Shown here one piece after another: positions 11,101-24,500 of a stretch of DNA of 64,000 nt. Position 1 is the stretch's first letter; each line of letters starts with the position of its first letter. Source of the stretch: Penelope pileata (taxonomy: Eukaryota; Chordata; Aves; Galliformes; Cracidae); the NCBI GenBank assembly GCA_013396635.1, contig WBMW01005656.1:450004-514003 (forward strand). Direction: 5' to 3'. Made by a program: the position numbers and the translations under genes. A model generated the notes under the pieces. It was not told where the DNA came from and did no database searches. It saw only the letters and a list, made by a program, of their open reading frames with translations.

Positions 11101-14100
11101 TGTTGCTGATCCAGGCTGGGATGAAATAAGGACTCATAAATGGAAAAAATCAGTGCGACCTGAAGTCATGTATTGAAATGGTATTTTTGCAAGTTCCAAA
11201 GGCACTTTCAGGGAAGCCTAAAAGTTTCAGAAAATGACACCGGTTGGCCTACAGCAGGATACTAAATCTCTCAGATAAAGATCTCCAAAAGTAATCAAAA
11301 CTCCTTAGGACTCTAGAAAACATGCATACTTAACTAGGGGTTGTCAAGAACACAAGCAAGACCTTCATTAAAATTGATAACAGATTATCTGCTCCATTAC
11401 AGGAGCTTCAGATGTGGCTGTACCAGGTTAAAGGATCTATAATCAAGCCCTGGTTCTTCTGGAGTGAACTTTACAGTGCAGTAAAACCTTAAGAAGAACT
11501 TCTGACATGATGAATGTAAAAGCACATCTGTGTTGCCTCCGGCATCACAGACAAAAAGACATGGACACATACAATAGTTACATGCATACATAGCTACAGC
11601 TGTCTAGGAGCAGGGGACTGACTGGTATCTTAAACAAAAAGCCTCCATAGTTATTTGAAATCTTACCTTAGCATAGCTTCCTTATGGCACTCTGGAAATA
11701 TCTTGCAGCTACTCTCTAATATACTTTGCCAGCATCTTCCATTATACCTGCAGCAGTAACTTCAAAGTAACCCTCTCTGTGACCTTCTAGAAAGTGAGAG
11801 CTGTAAGGCTTAAAATACAACTGGTATCTGAAAATCCGCCTTCAGTAGCGGATTGAGGTTAGTTCACTACTCCTAAAGCAGATTACAGTAGCAAAGGAGT
11901 TACTGCTTTGCCCCAGGCTGTGCAGCAGACCAGCCCTGGTATTGGGCACCTACCCAGGAGAACTAGTTTCTCTTTTTTTCTTTTACCTCTTTCATCTCCC
12001 TGCTATATCATACGCTCACTCATTGTTAGCAATGTCGCTGTGGCTCCCCATCACTCCTTGTGTTATTCCTGCCTGGGCTACTTCTGCCTGTAACAATGGT
12101 AGAAGTAGCAGGGTCATGCAGGACTTGAAGCAGTACATGTTTTTACTGCAACTCTTTCTAGCATTATTCTAAGTACCAGAATAGGAAGGGGAACTCTTAA
12201 GGAAAGTCAGCTAAGAGTATAGCAAAAGATCTGTTGAGCTGTTCACAGCAGTGAACTTACAACCATAATGAAAGGATGAATATTTTTTTTTTTCAGGCAG
12301 GATTAGGTGGAGAGCTACACAGATTCTGTTCTGTCATACTCACCCATAAAGAGTGCTAGCTTGAAATTCAATGCCTTGGAATACTGCAGATGCTTTTCCT
12401 TACGTTAGCAAAACTACACTGTTGTTTCTTAGTGAACTGATGATGGCAGAAGACTGATGCAGTTTGTCCTGGGGAACAAGTCTGTCTATAGTCACCTGGC
12501 ACCAAACTACAGTGAAAAGCCTAGAAGAGAGAGCATTTGTTTCCATTTCTGACCTGAAAATACCATTTTCCTGAATTATCTCTTGGAGAGTTTGCATATA
12601 ATACTTACTACCTTCCTGTCTTTTGCTTTGAATCTAGGAATCGTTTAAACCCACTGAAGAGCATGTGCTGGTGGTAAGACTGCTTGTGAAACATCTGCAT
12701 GCTTTCAGCAACAGCCTGAAACCAGAGCCTCTCTCCCCTTCAGCCCACTCCCACACAGCCAGCCCACTAGAGGAGTTTAAAAGGTAGGTAGGCACATAAG
12801 CAGCCTGTCTCTGGAACAAATAAGTCTTCTTGACAAACACTGTTTTCAGTGAGATGTTGAAGTAGAGTTGTTTTGATAGCTAAATGGAAAAGTGCATTAC
12901 TCAAAGTATGTGAGAGCTTACAGATAATATTTCTCATCTCCATTAGATGGAATGTCAGCTTCAGAATGCAGATGTCTTGCTGTTAAACTAATCTGTGTTT
13001 TTGGTAGAAGTCAAAGAAAAGAAAATGCTACCAGAGGTTAATAGAGAATTTTACACATGTATTTGAGTTAAAATTAAACGGCCAGAAGTACCTTCAATTA
13101 AGGAAAAAAAAGTTTGGGTCAGTCTTTTCTGTATTTGCATTTCTGGAAGCAGCTTGGATTGTTAGTTTTAAGACTTGCTGCTGGTTTATACATTTGACTG
13201 TGTCTGAATCTGTTTACAGGGTTGTGATTCCACGGTTTGTCCAGCAGAAGCTTTATATCTTTCTGCAACACTGCTTTGGTCACTGGCCACTGGATGCTTC
13301 TTTCAGAGCGGTACGTACCTGCTTATCTTTCTCAGAATGTACTCAACAGAACTAGCACTTAAGAGAGCTGCTAAGCAGCAGTAATTATTATTTTTTTTTT
13401 TTTATACAGCAGTGAAATTCCTTATATAACATGTACATTTAATGTTAGGGAAAGAGGGAAATGTAAAAAGGAAGACAGGTTTTTGTAGCCTTGGCTGATT
13501 TTTCTGACACCAAAAGTGGCTGTTGCTTGAAAATAATTACTCTTAAACCAGATACATTCTTAGAGGCCTTAATTTCTTCATCTTACCTAATAAAATATAT
13601 CGTAAAAAGTAATACAATATTAATTTATGATAGCAAAATACTGCAAATATTACTTCCAACAAGGAAAGTAATATATCAGATTATGACTTTAATTACTAAT
13701 TACTTTAAGAGTTGAAAAATACAGAATGTAACAGAGCTAGCTATTACTTACTGGATCTATAGTCAGCTATATCACATTGATGAAGACACAAGGCAAAATG
13801 TCAGCCAAAAAAAATTTACGGAGGCTATGGCAAACCTGTTCTTGGCTTCAGTGCACTCAAGACTGCACTGTGTTTCCTTGAGATGGTGGCTATTTCTGTG
13901 CAGAAGAGGAGAGCTGAAACTCTGTTAATCTTGTTGACTTGTTTCGATATGGATTCAGTGAATGGTGTAAGGGCTGATAAACCTTAAACACAGCCACCAA
14001 ATTTTCTTTCCTGTTGTAGCTATTTGTGTGCCAACTCATTTCAGTATTAGAGAAAATCCGGATTGATTCTAATGAACATGCATGTAGTTTCTAGTTCTAC

Positions 14101-17100
14101 AGATTGCTAAAGAGAGCTTTATTCCTAAAAGCTTTTAGATGTCATTAAGATAGTGTTCACTAGGTTCAAAACAAACCCTTTCCAGCTTCCTTTTCTAAAA
14201 GTATCAATGCTCATTTGTTCTTGTGTGCGATTTTTGCTTAGGTTCTTGAGATGTGGTTAAGTTACTTGCAGCCTTGGAGGTATGCTCCTGAAAAGCCACC
14301 TCAGACTGCAGAGCTCTTGCCTCGCAGTGTGTCAGAGAAATGGTAAGTAGGAAAGCAGCTCTGAGTCTGAGTCAAGTCTCAAGTTTATGCAGATCTTGAG
14401 TATGTCACCGGGATTTCAGGAAGCATCCCCTAACATGAATTAGCTTCCTGTACAAGATCAGAAATAATTTCTCACAACACAAGCTTTTGTTTCAAGAGTA
14501 TTTTGTCTCAGTGCAAACAGACAATCTTTCTAGAGATAGTATGGAAAACATTCCCTTAATGATTTCCTAGAAGAACAAAACAATAAATTATTTAAATAGC
14601 TGTACTCACTCTTACAGGGCTGCCTTCATTCAAGAAAACCTACTTATGTATACTAAGCTGTTTGTAGGATTTCTGAACAGAGCTCTTCGAACAGACTTGG
14701 TCAGCCCCAAAAATGCTCTCATGGTGTTCCGAGTAGCCAAGGTCTTTGCTCAGCCCAACCTAGCTGAAATGATCCTGAAAGGTAAGTGGATATTTTGCCA
14801 TCTTACACTGTCCTGTCTCACTCTTTCTTCTCAATAAATACAACTTACCTGAGAAGTTGAATAGATTTACTCTCCCATTTTACATGCTATTTTACCATTC
14901 AAATATCCATATGTCTTCACTTCTGTTTGTAGTATTGGTTTCATATGCCTACAGTTCATTTCTAGTCACCATCACATATTTCATTCCTCAATTTTTCTTT
15001 GAAGAACAAAGAACACAACATTGGATGTTTACAATAAAGTTGATATTTCTTACAGTGGTCTTGGTAATTTAGCTCAGGATTAGAACTTCTTAAAAATGTG
15101 TTTATACTTAACGAGAGCTATGCACTTCAGGATAACTAGGGAACAAAATTTGGGAGAGGCAAGATTTGACTAGTATTAAAGTCTTAAGTACTGTGATTCT
15201 GCAATGCCCTTGTTGAAAACTAATTGTAGGCTTAAAATGCTGTCTATATGGTTGGCATTTAAATACACTCTGATTTAAATAAAACACCCTAACCCAACAC
15301 CTGTAAGATGCTTTCAGCTAGACTTTTCCCAGGCAAAACCAGGATTATCATGTAAACATCTTCACTACTCTTCTCCAACTCTAGGAGAACAGTTATTCCT
15401 GGAGCCAGAACTTGTTATTCCTCATCGTCAACACCGACTTTTCATGACCCCCACACTTGGTGGAAGCTTCTTGTCATCATGGCCTCCAGCTATTACAGAT
15501 GCCTCATTTAAGGTGAAGAGTCACGTTTACAGCCTGGAAGGACAGGACTTCCAGTACAAACAGATGTTTGGCACAGAAGTCAGGAATTTGGTAAGCAAAA
15601 AATATCTTGTCACGTCTTTCTATTTTGACAGATGTTCTCTTAATTCTGAACATCCATATTTTGAGAAGTTAGGAATGGAGAACTTCACTCTGCACTGCTG
15701 CATAGTTAAAAGATTGCTGATGGAATTGACTTCTGGAATCTGAGGGGTCTCAATCCAGCACAGCTATAAAAATCTAGTTGCTCTTTGGTAAATAAGAAGC
15801 TAAAGGGCTTGCTAGTATTTCATTTCAAATATTTACTGTGAACTTCTGATTCATTGCATTGAACAATATCCATCAGCCAGTCACATAAAACTAGCAAGAG
15901 GAGAATAAAAAGGCAGGTGAAAAAAACCTAACTGAAATTCATTTCTTAAATACTTCAACAGCAAAAAAACATATGTTCACCCCACTGGAAATGCAACTAA
16001 CAATCCTACCACAAACTCACACAAGCTAAGTGAGCAAGTTTGCTGGGTTTGCTTTCTCTGCCAGGTATCAAGGCTCAGTTTTATAAATTTTATCTATGTA
16101 TTGATGCCCCATATTTAATTACTTTGTTTCAGGTGTTAAAACTGGCTCAGTTGATTTGTCAGGCACAGCAGACAGCAAAATCCATATCAGACCATTCTGC
16201 AGAGACAATGGCTAGCCACTCCTTCTTTTCGTGGTTTAAGTTTACACCATCTGAGATGAACGGTTCCTACACAGGCAATGACCTTGATGAAATTGGGCAA
16301 GACAGCATCAAAAAAACAGATGAATATTTAGAGAAGGCACTGGAATACTTGTGTCAAATCTTTAAGGTATGTAGCATCTTCGTAATAACTTCCATTGAGG
16401 CAGTACAAACGAGTCAGGATTCCTCAAACATACTTCCAGGTCTTTTGTACTTTTTGGGATCACAAAGCCATACAGTGAGCCTGCCAGAAGACTTTGTTGT
16501 AAATATCATTTAGGCTTGACTTCACCAAAATACTTCAAAATCCATTTCTGTATAAATGGCACTGAATTTCTAATTATCCAGCCCACTTTAAGTAACCACT
16601 TCATTGTGCTCTTTAGTAGTTCATAGCAAACCTGAGTCTTAAATTATGCCTATTCTTATGTTTACAAATAGACAGTGCACAGCTTAAACTTTAAAAACAG
16701 TCCTATATCTTCTAAATGCAAACTACAAAAATACAGCATACAACTGCAGCTATAAATGAAGGGATGAACTGGATGTTGTTGTCTGTTTCTTTAGATAAAC
16801 TTAGAACAGATTAATTTGTTTGCCACAGACTCGTACAGAACTGAGAAGACAGCTATTTTAGAGCTCTCCAGGAGTCAGGGGATATTCCGGAGAGGTGCTG
16901 ATTTGATAAACACAGAAATCTGGAGACTTATCTACTTTTTATTTCTAATGGAGGCGCTTTTAAAGATTTCTTGGTACCTGTGCTGACTGTCAAAGGCTTC
17001 CACTGCTAAGAAGTAAATGAAATAGATCTTTCTTCTGAAAACGTGCTTTAGAACTGTGTTATTCTTCAATAGCTGAATGAAGCCCAACTGACCCAGATGA

Positions 17101-18319
17101 TGATGAAGTGTGGGACAGCTCAAGATGAGAATGGAAAAAAACAGCTTCCAGACTGCACTGAAAGTGAGGATGGGCTCGTTCTTACACCCCTTGGCAGGTA
17201 CCAGGTGAGAGAAGAATGATTCCATATTGCTGCCCTAGATTGTTCTTGAGAAAACAAGCTGTCCTACATCATAAGAAATGTAATTTTTCTGGGGCTAAGA
17301 GAGGTGCCAGGATAAAGGTATTTCAGGTGGCAGCTACAAGGTAAAGGGTTTGTTTTCCTATTTCTAGATGATAAATGGCTTACGTAGATTTGAGGTCCAG
17401 TATCAAGGAGATACTGAGCTTCAGCCCATCCGGAGCTACGAAAATGCCACTCTTGTCCGCCTCCTGTATCGTTTATCCTCAGCGCTTAACGAAAGGGTGA
17501 GTACAGCAATGTCTTTTATACTTTGCAGTGCAAATTCCTGTTCTTCATTGCACCTTGCACATATGATGCTTGATTTGTTCTTGCGCTCTTTGCTTTACTG
17601 TGGGAATACAGCAGTGCATACTAATAATAGATGCGTGCATAAATATTTCCTAATAGCATTAAGCCTGCTTCTTTACCTCTAATTCTGCTTTTCCCACATA
17701 AAAAATTCAAAATATTTTAAATGTATTCTTTATGTTTAATGAACAAGGGGAATATTATTCAGAATAAATACTCTTAAAACAGGAAAAAGTCTTTCTTCCT
17801 GTAAGTGTGATAAGATACAATAGGAGTACACATTTAAATAGTAGAACTGCTTTAGTGTACTTGATATTCTTAAAACTTTTTGTAATGTTCCTTCTCTGTA
17901 CACTCATACCAATGAAGAAAACTGTAAAATAAATTACACTTCATAACATTTGTTGCAGTAGAAAACTAATGTTTAAACTTTTCTTACCTCAGTTTGCTGA
18001 TCAGATGGATGTGCTTTGCTCCAGGGAAGATTTTGTTGGCAGATTCTGTCGCTATCATCTTACAAACCCCCACCTTGTACAGAAAATCAGGTATAGTCCT
18101 GTGCTGAAGGACAGAACAAACCAGAACTGGGGACCAAGAATCAGTCTGAGGTTTCTGGCTAGCTACAGGACTCTCACTTCCTTGCTAATGATGTACTTCA
18201 TCGCGTCCTGGTTTTCCGTTGGGCCAGTGGGTTGTACATTCATTATCCTGTTTGGCTATTTTCTTTATGCTGTTATAATGACTTTCTTCTCTGAAGGATG
18301 GAAGCCACATGAACATTAA
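2199..18319 (+). CDS. SMPD4: SMPD4, neutral sphingomyelinase 3 (complete, 19 coding exons)
   Basis: This membrane protein of the ER and nuclear envelope is reported to hydrolyse sphingomyelin to ceramide and phosphocholine and to associate with nuclear pores. Coding exons: 2199-2237, 2346-2432, 2674-2816, 2957-3032, 3691-3799, 4390-4442, 5020-5171, 5907-6039, 6688-6759, 10115-10204, 12638-12783, 13220-13310, 14242-14342, 14618-14781, 15385-15590, 16133-16366, 17073-17204, 17368-17496 and 17993-18319. Every junction has AG/GT borders and the frame closes exactly, giving 827 residues against about 866 in the long human form. Landmarks I recognise are MAGPYLQQPSFLL at the N-terminus, ELHGIFPWLVESIFGSLDG (exon 3), KSHVYSLEGQD (exon 15), INGLRRFEVQYQGD (exon 18) and a hydrophobic C-terminus at about residues 780-818. 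The chosen ATG matches an internal human start. The frame stays open upstream, so a longer N-terminus is possible. No DNase I-fold catalytic domain like that of SMPD2/3 is apparent, as expected for this family. Confidence 0.96.
6760..10114. other. SMPD4: SMPD4 intron 9
   Basis: The largest SMPD4 intron (3.4 kb). It contains a short (GTCT)n run at 7785-7801, a poly-A run at 7955-7971 and a long pyrimidine-rich stretch at about 10020-10110 before the cassette exon. No repeat family or RNA gene is recognised. Confidence 0.6.
7785..7801. repeat. (GTCT)n microsatellite
   Basis: About four GTCT units (GTCTGTCTGTCTGTCTG) within SMPD4 intron 9. The array is short. Confidence 0.7.
10115..10204 (+). 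CDS. SMPD4: SMPD4 exon 10, likely alternative cassette exon
   Basis: Ninety bases encode 30 residues beginning LEVLHYRLSISS and ending ALHAYQ. Both borders are phase 0, so skipping joins exon 9 (...SPHVK) to exon 11 (ESFKPTEEH...) without a frameshift. From memory, human SMPD4 forms differ by inclusion of the matching segment, and the bird copy keeps both splice sites and the reading frame. The exon sits between large introns (3.4 and 2.4 kb) and has a strong pyrimidine tract at about 10020-10110. It is an inclusion/skipping candidate rather than a decayed exon. Confidence 0.85.
17993..18319 (+). CDS. SMPD4: SMPD4 terminal exon with C-terminal membrane anchor
   Basis: This last coding exon supplies residues 720-827. 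A conserved soluble part (FADQMDVLCSREDFVGRFCR) leads into SLRFLASYRTLTSLL and then two closely spaced hydrophobic stretches, roughly residues 780-796 and 798-818, separated by a Gly-Pro turn (SVGPVG). The tail is short and polar, ending HEH. This matches the C-terminal membrane segment described for SMPD4 and could be one helix or a hairpin. The stop is TAA at 18317-18319. Confidence 0.92.
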   Translation, partial: FADQMDVLCSREDFVGRFCRYHLTNPHLVQKIRYSPVLKDRTNQNWGPRISLRFLASYRTLTSLLMMYFIASWFSVGPVGCTFIILFGYFLYAVIMTFFSEGWKPHEH

Positions 18320-18375
18320 TTTCCCTCTCTCAAAGTATACATGTAAAAATAAATGTTCTAAGGATAACTCTCCTG
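18320..18375 (+). terminator. SMPD4: SMPD4 short 3' UTR and poly(A) signal
   Basis: AATAAA at 18348-18353 lies only 29 bases after the stop codon. Cleavage would fall around 18365-18380, leaving a very short 3' UTR. Further AT-rich sequence follows, so use of a more distal site cannot be excluded. Confidence 0.6.
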
Positions 18376-18830
18376 GGATATTCAACAAGTAAAATGTTTG
18401 ACTTATCAGATCTTAAAATATTTTTAATATCAGTTTCAATTGAGGTTTTTATAAACAACTCTAAGGTTGTGTGGAATAGAGATAATCAATGTAAATTTTA
18501 TTTTTATAAAATCCTTCCTATGCATTTGAGTGAACGTGACTTTTTTTGAGGGTGGGAAAAATGAGCCATCACACTGAAAACACAAGTTGAATTTGTTCTT
18601 CCATTATGAATGCTAGATGCTTTTAAGTCAGTTATCTACAATGCAATCCCTATTCTAGAGGCACAGAATATTTAGCTGCACATTGCACTACTCAAAGAGG
18701 CTCCATGAATTTAGTAAGTTACTCAGACCTACGACTCACCTCCTTCAAACTAACCTGCACACATGTTCAGCTGCCTCAAACATAGCATTCATTACATTTG
18801 TTCCCCACGGTAAGTTAGGGATACACCACA
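18376..18830. other. Convergent intergenic gap between SMPD4 and MED15
   Basis: About 450 bases separate the predicted end of SMPD4 from the most distal predicted end of MED15. The sequence is AT-rich with no open frame, repeat or structured element that I can name. Confidence 0.5.
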
Positions 18831-18842
18831 ACCACTGCTCTG

Positions 18843-21579
18843 TTTATTTAGCAAAGTAAGAAAAGGTGTACATCTGCAAATGTTTTTATTCAGGAATACA
18901 GAGTTACATGCTTGCCCAAACTGTCAATTAGGAATATTCCTAGAAAATGGTCAGTACTTGAAAAACAGAAATCACGCCTACAGAATAGAATCACTTGTTT
19001 ACCACTAAGTTCACTCCAGTGTGAAAAATCCTATTAAAGCCAAAAATAAGTCTGAAACTGGTTCTTCTTGCATGATTTGAACTTATCTCTGTCCCCCAGC
19101 TCTCTTCCTTTAGAAGCAGGACTGCTTGAAGAATAACCCTGTGAGATCACCTGGCTCAAAGAGTATTAAGGGAAAGTCATTTCAGAATAATAATTTAAAA
19201 ATAAAAATTTAAAAATAAAAATTAACACCCTGTCACTGCCTCAGAGGAATCCATGCAAAGAGAATCTATTAATTCAAAAGCTGTATTTTTATTTATTCAT
19301 TTATTTATTTATGCCTGACTACTTCAGTGCTAACCAAAAGCCAGGTAAGACAGTCCATCACATAATCAACTGAGCTCAGCAGTAGGACAAAAAAATGTAA
19401 CTCAGTACCTTTCCTAAGATAAAAGGAAAGGGTTTCAGGCAACCACAGCAACATTTATTTAGCAATCAGTCTGATTGCCGCTCCAGTGCCCATTACAAGA
19501 AAGGCAGTTTTACCACCACTGAAATAAACCCTAGTAAACACATTTGTTGAAGGACAAGGAACTCAGGCTTGTCAAAGAAACCAAACTGTACTTGACTTCA
19601 AACTGCACTTAAAGTCAATTTATAAGGACATTTATAGTGTTTTGCATCTATTTCCAGATATGCTTTAAATAAATTAAGAAATAAATGCTATGAAAGCCTC
19701 AACTTTAGACCCTAGCAATGCTTAAAACACGCAACAAAAAAATACCATTGCCATCCTCATTTCTTAGGTTATAACAATTATATATTACAATAAGCATACA
19801 AAGCTTTTGTGATGCCAACTTCTCTCCACCGGACCTGTATTGATGCCACTGGTTCTTTTGCCATAAGGAAAGAGGCCGCCACGTAACAGTACTGGTTACA
19901 AAGCTACCTCTTTTGTTGCAGATACCATCACTAATCTCTTGACTAGATCTTTCAATTAACTCACTATGAGAACTGAAAGTTAGTGTTGCATGGAATGAAG
20001 AGCCATTTGGGTTTCTTCTCCTAACCTTCAAAGTGAGTTTTCACTTACCATAGAACAAAGTAACCATCATCCAATGGATGCAACAGAACTGGTATCTGAG
20101 GAGCAACATGGGAAGAGCAGTATAATGTTAGCATCCAACACAGGAATAATAATAAATTTATTACAATAGAAACAGATAATGCATTAGGTCATGTACAAAA
20201 TACTGATAGCATTCTGCTGCCTCAGTCGGTGGTTACTAAGTACCCACATTTAAAAAACATCCTAAAACTGATGACACACAGACTCACAAAGGTCATTGCA
20301 ATTTCTTGATGCTACTGTAAGAGAGTCCAGCTACTCTTTAAGGTTTGCTGCACAATAAAGGGAGATAGAGCAGAATATAATGGGAACATCTGAATTTTGA
20401 AAATTTTCTGCACTATGAAAATAAAAGTGAACATTTTACAAGAATGGAGAAAAATAAAAATGAAATGACAGATGAAATTTGTTACTCATGGCAAGTGTTT
20501 TCATTGGAAGTGTCCAACAATATAGCAGCTGATGACCAACTTGAGTGCCCACCATTGCTCAAGACACAAAATATTAGTAGTCAGTTCTCCTACTAAGTTA
20601 TGCTGTGTTGTTGGTTTTGTTTTTTTTTTTTCCTCCCCTATTTCCCTTACAAAGGAAGCAAAGCAAAAAAAAACTCACCACATAGTATGGAAGCCACTAA
20701 ACTGCATCAACTCCCCCAGGCAAGTCAGATGCCTCAGACCGACTGTTCCATTAGTAAAGAAGATACGGCCACAAGCCTACTGGATTGATTTCTGGTACTA
20801 GAGCTCTAAACTTGTTTCACTACCACCTTTACACACGCGTTTACTGATAGGGGAGATCAGTGTGCACATTAATACCTCTTCTTTCTAATTGCCACTCTTT
20901 TGGAGTGAGAAAACTGTGGTCCATGCTAACCAAAAACCATTTATACAAAGTAGCATTTAAAATAAGCTATATTTTTTTGTCTATTTAACCGTTACCCCCA
21001 CTAAGATAATTATCCTGATTTATCTCACATATTTGAGGAATGCCCTAGAAGGCCACAATTTATCCCATCCCTGGACAAAGCTAACAGGCAAAAGATTCCT
21101 GCAAACACTAGGAAGTTTGCAAGCACATTTTAGCTGCAGCTTATTTATTTCTGGGGCAGTATCAGGTCACAAAATACACACTGTGAAAGGAATACTGGCA
21201 CTCAGCAAACTTTGAAGTAAATTAGGACATTCTCTCCTTGCTTCCTCTTTTACCAATCAGACTCCCTGATGGAAGTCCACAAATAATTTCTTCTCTAAGA
21301 AGACAATAAAAACTCCTAATACAGTCTCAAGAACCATATATACACATTCTGTATATTTGAAAATGCTGGCAAAAGTCCACAGAGGCAGAAGATAAAAAGC
21401 ATAAAAGATAAAACTAACACCAGGTCCTGAACTGAACCTGACACCTAGAAACAAAACAACATAAGGCTTCTTTCTTCTGAAGTAACCTCCCCAAAATGCC
21501 CATGACTTTGGCAATGGTACGTGGAAGAGGCCAGCTGTTGAGACCTTATTTCTTGCTTCATGACTTGCAAAGTGAGATG
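18843..21579 (-). other. MED15: MED15 3' UTR (predicted) with tandem poly(A) signals
   Basis: Downstream of the MED15 stop on the minus strand is about 2.7 kb of AT-rich sequence without coding potential. Two AATAAA signals lie at 18885-18890 and 18843-18848 (minus strand), 42 bases apart. The second is followed by a GU-rich stretch (GTGGTTGTGGTGT) typical of a cleavage downstream element. Earlier candidates occur within the TTTATTTATT-rich patch at 19287-19312, so shorter 3' UTRs are likely too. A small A/T-rich tandem duplication sits near 19191-19223. The extent of the UTR is inferred. Confidence 0.5.
19287..19313. repeat. (TTTA)n-rich simple repeat
   Basis: A degenerate TTTATTTATTCATTTATTTA run lies inside the predicted MED15 3' UTR. 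On the transcript strand it reads as overlapping AATAAA/ATAAAT units, so it may also act as a proximal poly(A) signal cluster. Confidence 0.7.
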
Positions 21580-24500
21580 TTATGCAGCAGAGAGGCAGGC
21601 TTGACGAATACTTTGTGCCCAGGTGTTTAAGAGTGCCGTGACTGAATGCTTGTCTGGAAGTTGCAATAGTTTTGAAGTCATGTACCGATACACTGACTGC
21701 AAGAAGGGATTGGCTGCTGGAAAAAGAGGTAATAGATAAATAGAGTTATTAAAAAAATAATTTACATTAGGTGTTCACATTTCCCCAACACTGCTATACA
21801 CACATGCCCCCCAAAATAACATTAGCATCTTCATACCATACTGTCTAGGGTTTTTTATCCACAGAGGACTCTGATCGGGATAGTCTGCTGGAACGCTGAG
21901 CTGCAGTGGCGGGACATTTGGAAGATTCTTGTCATCTGGAATGCAAGCACACTTCCCATCAGAATAAAGCCCTTCTTTCTGTGTGGACATTTTTTTCCAT
22001 GCATGATTCAGCTTGGTTTCTAGCCTCATTTTTGAGGATTAGGTGCCTTCTGCACTAACATTCATGATGAGAACAGTTCAGACTTCCCAAAGGAGGGGAA
22101 AAAAAAAAAAAAATCTGGTTTGCTCTTGGATTCCTATCTGGAAAATAAATTCATAGACTATAACACTTTCTGATTATTCAGCTCAGAAGGAATAAAGATG
22201 TGGTCTGAATTCCTTCTGATTAGTACCATGATTAGTACTAACTGATAGACCTTTCCAAAAATTAACTCACCATTTCTCCAGCTCTATCCTAATTGTTGGA
22301 GATAGAACAAGTCTCACATATCAGCACAAGTCAAGAATCAAGACTGTTGCTACCAACAGGTCATTTTCTACACGCTCAACAAGATTACTGATTTCAACCT
22401 CAGTGTGAGTAAAGGACTGGTCACTGTGAACGAACTTTTCAGGTGCACCCTGAAGCAGACTGTTCAGCACATCATGATTAAACTGCTCCATGACACTGGT
22501 GAGTACAGACTTCATGCAGAAGTCACAGGTTGGCAAGATTCAAGATTTAGCCAAAAAAAACCACCAAAAAAAAACCTCTTCAGTTTTCTAGAATAAGGCT
22601 CAGCAGTTCTTTCTGAATTCACTCCTCAGTTTCTTCTTGCTTACCTAGTTTGCATATGAGATGAACTGTGCCATTATTACTGCAATGGGAGGGGTCCAGG
22701 TTCACCAGGAACTTAGGGTTTAATCTTGCAACTTCCCCTTGTAATACATTTGGTATGGTCTGTCTGTCATCCTCTTCATATTTCCGTTTTCGAGGGGAGA
22801 TAACTGGGGCCCTATGTAAAACAGTTCACAAAAGAACTAGTTGAAAATGTTATGCCAACATCACATTTGCCAAATATTTTACGGGTGTAAAAATGAAAAG
22901 GTACAACTCACATCTTGCCATAAGCCCATCCCTGTTCTTTCAATAGTTTGAATATTTTTTTCCTTAAAAATGATTATTTAAGACAAATAGCTGGTTAATG
23001 ATACATACGTGATTGGTGGGCCATGAATGGCAGTCATAGCTGGCATAAACGTACGGTAAAGGGAATGGTTGAAGACTGGTGAACGGATGTTGGCTAAGAC
23101 CGCATCCAGGAGTGGCTGACACAAGTACTGCTGTTTGGTGGGAGGCACTGGGGGAGGCGGTGGAGTAGGCTGAAACACAAAAGCACCACCTTTTCTCTTA
23201 ATCATCACCAACAATAAAAACGTCATTACATTGATTCTGTAAAACTTTACAGCAGTAAGCTTGCAACGCATAAAAAGCAAGAAATTCTCAAAACTAGAGT
23301 AATATTAAATAACATAAACAGAGTAACATTAAATAAGTCTGCAGCTTTCACTTCAGAAGTCTGTCCTGAAATCAGCTGCAGAAGTTCATAGAAAGAATTG
23401 TTCAAGTATTTGCACAAAATACAAGAACTTGAAAGCTCAGTTAAAATATGCATACAAGGTGATAAGAAAGAGCTTGCCCATTTTTTCCTGTTTTCTTATT
23501 TTGACCAACCTTACTTGAAGTCATAATAGTATAAGCAACAAGAAACACAAGAAATTATCTTGCCAAATTATAAGACTTTCTGAAATTAATTGCTTATCTT
23601 TCATTAATCAAAGCATTACATACCACAGCCATATCATTCTTCAACTTCTCCAGTGCAATTTCACATTTCTGCAGTGTCTTCAGAGGGCATCTGCAGGAGA
23701 CAAAGTTCATCACCACAAAACGGTCACCTAAGCTTAAGTGTTTCTGCTGTCTGAGCCCCACAGACAATTTCAGCACCAACATGGCTGGATGCTAAACAAC
23801 AAATTTCTGGAAGAGCTGAGAAACCTATGTCCAGCTAAAATGAAAAAGAGTTACCGTTTTGAAGGGTCAGTCAGGATATCCAAGAGACTCTTCATCTTAC
23901 TCAGGTCCTTCTTTCTATCTGAAAAAAAATATTAGAGACACAAACACTGATTACAAGGACAGCTTCCATATTTGCAGGCAGAAATATGAGATGCTGTTAA
24001 AAATGAAAATAGCCAACACTGAAGAAAATAGTGAGATGGATATTTCATCTAACTATTAAGTATACCCATTGCATAAACTCTATCAGAACATGTCCCAGAA
24101 ATATCACAAGTAAAGGAAAACTGCTGGGAATTTAAGGATGAGGATCCTACACGCTCTTCCCGGTAAAACAGTTACAGTCACAAGGGGGAAAAAAAAAAAG
24201 GCAACTGTCACTCATTTTTAATCCCTGGAATAGAAACCATCATAAAAAGGTAATGTACAGCTTCCTCCATTAGAAGAGAACGTTGATAAAGAAATGCGTG
24301 ACATGGAAACTCACCTTCATTTTTATCTATTTTATTGATCATCCTCCGGAGTGGCTCAATGTATTTTGATAGCTGTTTGAGTTTCTCCAGATACTGCTGC
24401 TCCTCTGACTGGCTAGAACTGGCCGGACTCATGACAGAGTTGGGATTTCCTGGCAAGAAGTAAAGACTGCATGTTGCATGGATGATAAAAGATAGTGCAG

